Part shown: positions 63,465 through 64,000 of the stretch, one piece after another
How the letters are laid out: each line of letters starts with the position of its first letter
Position numbering within the stretch: the stretch's first letter is position 1
Source of the DNA: Komagataeibacter sucrofermentans DSM 15973
GTDB lineage: Bacteria > Pseudomonadota > Alphaproteobacteria > Acetobacterales > Acetobacteraceae
Assembly: GCF_040581405.1 (NCBI RefSeq)
Contig: NZ_CP137157.1
Span: forward strand, 2,726,001-2,790,000
Direction of reading: 5' to 3'
Length of the DNA: 64,000 bases
Made by a program: the position numbers and the translations under genes
The notes under the pieces: model-generated
The model's database searches: none
Seen by the model: only the letters and a program-made list of their open reading frames with translations
Told to the model about the DNA's origin: nothing

Positions 63465-64000
63465 TCAGACCCGCTCCACTTCAGCGGTGAAGATGTAGCC
63501 CATGCCGCGCACGGTGCGGATTAGCCCATCCGAATCCGGCCCCAGCTTGCGCCGCAGGCGGCTGACCAACACATCCACGCTGCGGTCGGACACATCGCCC
63601 AGCCGCGTGCGCGACAGTTCGAGCAGCCGGTCACGCCCGATCACGCGCTGCGGGTTGTCAAGAAAGCTGGTGAGCAGGTCATGCTCCGCCCCCGAAATTT
63701 CGACCGCCATGCCCGAGGGATCAGTCAGTTCACGCCGCCGTAGGTCGAGCATCCACCCGCCAAAGCGTACGGTTTCCTTGCGCTGGCGCCCGGCACTGGG
63801 CGTAGTCACGCCGCCGCCGCGCCTGCGCAGCACCGCGCGCACGCGGGCAAGCAGTTCTTTCTGGCCAAAGGGCTTGGGCACGTAGTCATCCGCGCCGAGT
63901 TCGAGGCCCTGCACGCGGTCGAGTTCCTCGCCACGGGCGGAGACGATAATGACCGGCACCTCGGTCAACGGGGCCTCGCCCGGCACCGAGGGGTCAGCCT
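63465..64000 (-). CDS. OmpR/PhoB-family response regulator, C-terminal part
   Basis: 178 residues visible; the reading frame runs off the window, so about 60-75 residues of the receiver with the phosphorylated Asp are missing. The receiver end VIIVSARGEELDRVQGLELG, ADDYVPKPFGQKELLARVRA is clear. The C-terminal winged helix (LTDPSGMAVEISGAEHDLLT, SDRSVDVLVSRLRRKLGPD, IRTVRGMGYIF) completes an OmpR-type regulator. Forms a two-component pair with the downstream kinase. Confidence 0.95.
   Translation of the reverse strand, partial: ADPSVPGEAPLTEVPVIIVSARGEELDRVQGLELGADDYVPKPFGQKELLARVRAVLRRRGGGVTTPSAGRQRKETVRFGGWMLDLRRRELTDPSGMAVEISGAEHDLLTSFLDNPQRVIGRDRLLELSRTRLGDVSDRSVDVLVSRLRRKLGPDSDGLIRTVRGMGYIFTAEVERV

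Overview
The window is GC-rich alphaproteobacterial chromosome, most likely from an acetic acid bacterium of the Komagataeibacter/Gluconacetobacter type (Acetobacteraceae). This is inferred from a PAS-GGDEF-EAL gene pair resembling the pdeA-dgc pairs of cellulose-producing A. xylinum, an alphaproteobacterial type fur/mucR/olsB/lnt block, and an aerobic-type cobalamin cluster that uses CbiD instead of CobF. No rRNA, tRNA, insertion sequence or CRISPR array was recognised.

Layout. 1-4.1 kb: minus-strand TonB energy system (tonB, exbB, two exbD genes) and the start of a TonB-dependent receptor. 4.8-7.1 kb: an unusual, translationally coupled trio, a tyrosine recombinase, a protein with a possible Api92/YubB-like C-terminus and a ScpA-like kleisin, directly behind adenine deaminase. 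9-11.1 kb: TPP riboswitch and thiC. 11.2-15.5 kb: a frameshifted small gene, ilvE, a nitroreductase, a YhdH/AcuI-type reductase and cbtB. 15.6-30.6 kb: cobalamin region with a degenerate phosphatase-like gene, a B12 riboswitch, DUF1636-type gene, cobW, cobN, cobG, cobH, cobI, cobJ, cobK, cobL, cobE, cobM, cbiD and cobB. 30.8-33.2 kb: feoAB plus a Cys-rich small membrane protein. 33.5-37.5 kb: a heme-PAS phosphodiesterase and a PAS diguanylate cyclase in tandem. 37.7-45.3 kb: zapE, sucA, sucB and lpd on the minus strand. 45.4-47.5 kb: small oxidative/envelope genes. Then zwf, asd, the sdhCDAB operon, a protein phosphatase, an XRE regulator, lnt, olsB, fur, mucR, a TusA-like gene, rimI, tsaB, a RutE-like reductase, a NifU-like gene and an EnvZ/OmpR-type two-component pair cut by the window end.

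The strongest unexplained signal is a family of seven near-identical elements of about 75 bp. Each is made of two adjacent perfect hairpins, most with short terminal inverted repeats. There is exactly one in every non-overlapping convergent gene junction and none anywhere else. They look like MITE- or REP-derived bidirectional terminators.

Genes that work together: the TonB/Exb proteins with the outer-membrane receptor; the cobalamin genes, under one B12 riboswitch at least from the DUF1636 gene onward, with cobK and cbiD on the opposite strand; feoAB behind a Fur-box-like site, with fur itself at 58.5 kb; the 2-oxoglutarate dehydrogenase and succinate dehydrogenase genes, which provide much of the TCA cycle; and the c-di-GMP pair, probably tuning cellulose synthesis to oxygen or redox state.
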